NCBI GenBank assembly: GCA_031401535.1
Contig: JANNRP010000516.1
Span: forward strand, 1 to 6,156
Length of the DNA stretch: 6,156 nt
Source: JAKFWF01 sp031401535
Lineage (GTDB): Bacteria; Pseudomonadota; Alphaproteobacteria; Rhizobiales; Hyphomicrobiaceae
Direction: 5' to 3'
Part shown: piece by piece, positions 4,489 to 6,156 of the stretch
How positions within the stretch are numbered: position 1 is the first letter of the stretch
How the letters are laid out: each line of letters begins with the position of its first letter
Notes under the pieces: model-generated
What the model was told of the DNA's origin: nothing
The model's input: only the letters and a program-made list of their open reading frames with translations
Database searches by the model: none
Position numbers and translations under genes: made by a program

Positions 4489-6111
4489 ATGGCGAGCGCA
4501 GCGCAGGCAGGTTATAACGCGAACGGGGCTCCGACGAGTTTCGTGCGGCGGTGGTTGTACTCGACCAACCACAAAGACATCGGCACGATGTACCTGATTT
4601 TTGCGATGATTGCCGGTGTCGTTGGAAGTTTTTTATCGGTGATGATGCGTCTCGAGCTGCAAGAGCCTGGACTGCAATACTTTGCCAATTCGCACACCTA
4701 CAACGTGTTTGTAACCGGCCACGGCCTCATCATGGTGTTCTTCATGGTGATGCCTGCCATGATTGGCGGCTTCGGCAATTGGTTCGTACCGCTAATGATT
4801 GGCGCGCCGGACATGGCCTTCCCGCGCATGAACAACGTCTCGTTCTGGCTGTTGCCGGTTGCCTTTACACTGCTGCTGATCTCGCTGTTTGTTGAGGGCC
4901 CGCCCGGCTCCAATGGTGTCGGCACAGGCTGGATCGTACTTGCGCCGCTATCTAGTAAAGCTGGCCACCCCGGTCCAGCCGTCGATTTCGGAATTCTGTC
5001 GCTGCATCTGGCTGGCGCTTCATCGATCCTGGGTGCGATCAACTTCATCACGACCATCTTCAATATGCGCGCGCCGGGCATGACTTTGCATCGCATGCCG
5101 TTGTTCGTCTGGTCGGTGCTCGTTACCGCGTTCCTGCTACTATTGTCGCTGCCGGTGCTGGCAGGCGCCATCACCATGCTTTTGACAGATCGCAACTTCG
5201 GCACTGCGTTCTTCGATGCCAAGGGCGGCGGCGATCCGGTGCTCTACCAGCACTTGTTCTGGTTCTTCGGGCATCCGGAAGTGTATATTCTGATTTTGCC
5301 GGGTTTTGGCATGATCAGCCACATCATTTCGACGTTCTCGAAGAAGCCCGTGTTCGGCTACCTCGGCATGGCCTATGCAATGGTCGCGATTGGCGTCGTC
5401 GGCTTCGTGGTATGGGCCCACCACATGTATACCGCCGGCATCAGTGTGGACACGCAAGCCTACTTCGTATTCGCCACCATGGTAATAGCGGTACCGACCG
5501 GCGTGAAGATTTTCTCGTGGATCGCGACAATGTGGGGCGGTTCGATCAGCTATCGAGTGCCGATGGTCTGGGCACTAGGCTTCATCTTCCTGTTCACGGT
5601 CGGCGGCGTCACCGGCGTAATGCTAGCCAATGCCGGCGTTGATCGCGCGCTGCACAACACCTACTACGTCGTGGCCCACTTCCACTACGTCTTGTCGCTT
5701 GGGGCCGTTTTCGCGATCTTCGCGGGTTGGTATTACTGGTTCCCGAAAATGAGCGGCTATATGTACGACGAGTTCCTCGGCCATGTGCATTTCTGGCTGA
5801 CATTCATCGGTGCCAATATCTTGTTCTTCCCGCAGCACTTCCTCGGCCTCGCCGGCATGCCGCGTCACTACGCCGACTACCCTGATGCATTTGCTGGCTG
5901 GAACCGAGTGTCCTCGATAGGCGCCTATATCACGACGCTCGGCACCGTGGTGTTCTTCATCGGCTTGGTGCTGGCTTTCGTGCGGAAGCAGAAGGCCGTT
6001 GACAATCCCTGGGGACAGGGCGCCACGACGCTGGAGTGGACACTGCCGTCGCCGCCGCCTTATCACTGCTTCGAAACTCTGCCGCGTATCAAGGCTGGCG
6101 ACCACCACTGA
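4489..6111 (+). CDS. coxA: Cytochrome c oxidase subunit I (haem a / haem a3-CuB), A-type
   Basis: The catalytic proton-pumping subunit that reduces O2 to water in the inner membrane. It has 540 residues, the normal length, with the usual twelve hydrophobic helices starting after STNHKDIGTMY. Ligands: His78 and His399 (haem a), His397 (haem a3), and His262, His311 and His312 (CuB), with Tyr266 placed for the His-Tyr cross-link. D-channel: Asp108, Asn115, Asn116, Ser277 and Glu264 in GHPEVY, which marks type A1. K-channel: Thr337 and Lys340. Spacings between these match Rhodobacter sphaeroides numbering (for example 49 residues from His262 to His311 and 77 from His312 to His389). Two positions that are normally invariant differ: His389-Asn390 where HD (Mg/Mn ligands) is expected, and Arg459-His460 where the RR haem-propionate pair is expected. 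It follows coxB as a likely operon. Assembly genes and subunit III would be expected beyond the right edge. Confidence 0.97.
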   Translation: MASAAQAGYNANGAPTSFVRRWLYSTNHKDIGTMYLIFAMIAGVVGSFLSVMMRLELQEPGLQYFANSHTYNVFVTGHGLIMVFFMVMPAMIGGFGNWFVPLMIGAPDMAFPRMNNVSFWLLPVAFTLLLISLFVEGPPGSNGVGTGWIVLAPLSSKAGHPGPAVDFGILSLHLAGASSILGAINFITTIFNMRAPGMTLHRMPLFVWSVLVTAFLLLLSLPVLAGAITMLLTDRNFGTAFFDAKGGGDPVLYQHLFWFFGHPEVYILILPGFGMISHIISTFSKKPVFGYLGMAYAMVAIGVVGFVVWAHHMYTAGISVDTQAYFVFATMVIAVPTGVKIFSWIATMWGGSISYRVPMVWALGFIFLFTVGGVTGVMLANAGVDRALHNTYYVVAHFHYVLSLGAVFAIFAGWYYWFPKMSGYMYDEFLGHVHFWLTFIGANILFFPQHFLGLAGMPRHYADYPDAFAGWNRVSSIGAYITTLGTVVFFIGLVLAFVRKQKAVDNPWGQGATTLEWTLPSPPPYHCFETLPRIKAGDHH

Positions 6112-6117
6112 GCCGAC

Positions 6118-6156
6118 ATGATGTTGATCTGGGCTGGTATCGGGCCCGGGTCGGCC
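6118..6156 (+). CDS. Possible start of the next cox-operon gene (partial, uncertain)
   Basis: Six bases after the coxA stop, ATG 6118 opens a frame (MMLIWAGIGPGSA) that continues to the right edge. In related operons a haem o synthase or a small cox gene often follows coxA. These 13 residues do not identify either, and there is no clear ribosome binding site. It may be non-coding. Confidence 0.2.
   Translation, partial: MMLIWAGIGPGSA

Noticed and set aside
4698..5222. 174-residue minus-strand open frame inside coxA
   Set aside because: It is an antisense shadow of conserved coxA codons. Long antisense frames are expected in GC-rich coding sequence.
5623..6108. 161-residue minus-strand open frame opposite the coxA 3' end
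   Set aside because: It is antisense to the conserved haem-ligand region of coxA, and its His/Arg/Glu-rich composition reflects the coxA codons.

Overview
The window looks like a chromosomal segment from an alphaproteobacterium, probably of the order Hyphomicrobiales (Rhizobiales). The reasons are the alphaproteobacterial form of the class I aspartate aminotransferase, an invasion-associated locus B (IalB) family gene divergent from the cox genes, and a CoxA sequence close to what I remember from Bradyrhizobium/Rhodopseudomonas-type aa3 oxidases. The assignment rests on remembered family patterns, not on a search. Composition is moderately GC-rich throughout. I see no tRNA, rRNA, CRISPR array, transposase or other clear mobile element.

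Layout. (1) Positions 1-803, minus strand: an aspartate/aromatic aminotransferase that runs off the left edge, so only its first 267 residues are present. (2) A 343-base divergent intergenic region holding an 8-bp direct repeat. (3) Two unrecognised plus-strand genes with strong Shine-Dalgarno sequences: a two-helix membrane protein (1147-1551) and an exported or membrane-anchored protein (1681-2211). (4) A 284-base convergent spacer with one clear terminator-like hairpin. (5) A minus-strand IalB-family periplasmic protein (2496-3023), probably using a GTG start. (6) A long divergent leader, then coxB (from 3389) and coxA (4489-6111), subunits II and I of a haem-copper cytochrome c oxidase. 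The next gene may begin in the last 39 bases.

coxB and coxA together encode the catalytic core of an A-type oxidase. CoxB takes electrons from cytochrome c through CuA. CoxA passes them through haem a to the haem a3-CuB centre, where O2 is reduced, and carries intact D- and K-proton channels.

The most notable observation is that residues forming or flanking the non-redox Mg/Mn site at the CoxA-CoxB interface are altered in both subunits. The usual CuA-loop Glu is Val283, the usual Asp before PGR is Gln258, the HD pair in CoxA is His389-Asn390, and the second Arg of the propionate pair is His460. All CuA, haem and CuB ligands remain. CoxB also carries an insertion of roughly 35 residues in its CuA domain. 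This points to an aa3-type oxidase with a remodelled or missing Mg site and an altered proton/water exit region. The idea is testable and may be lineage-specific.
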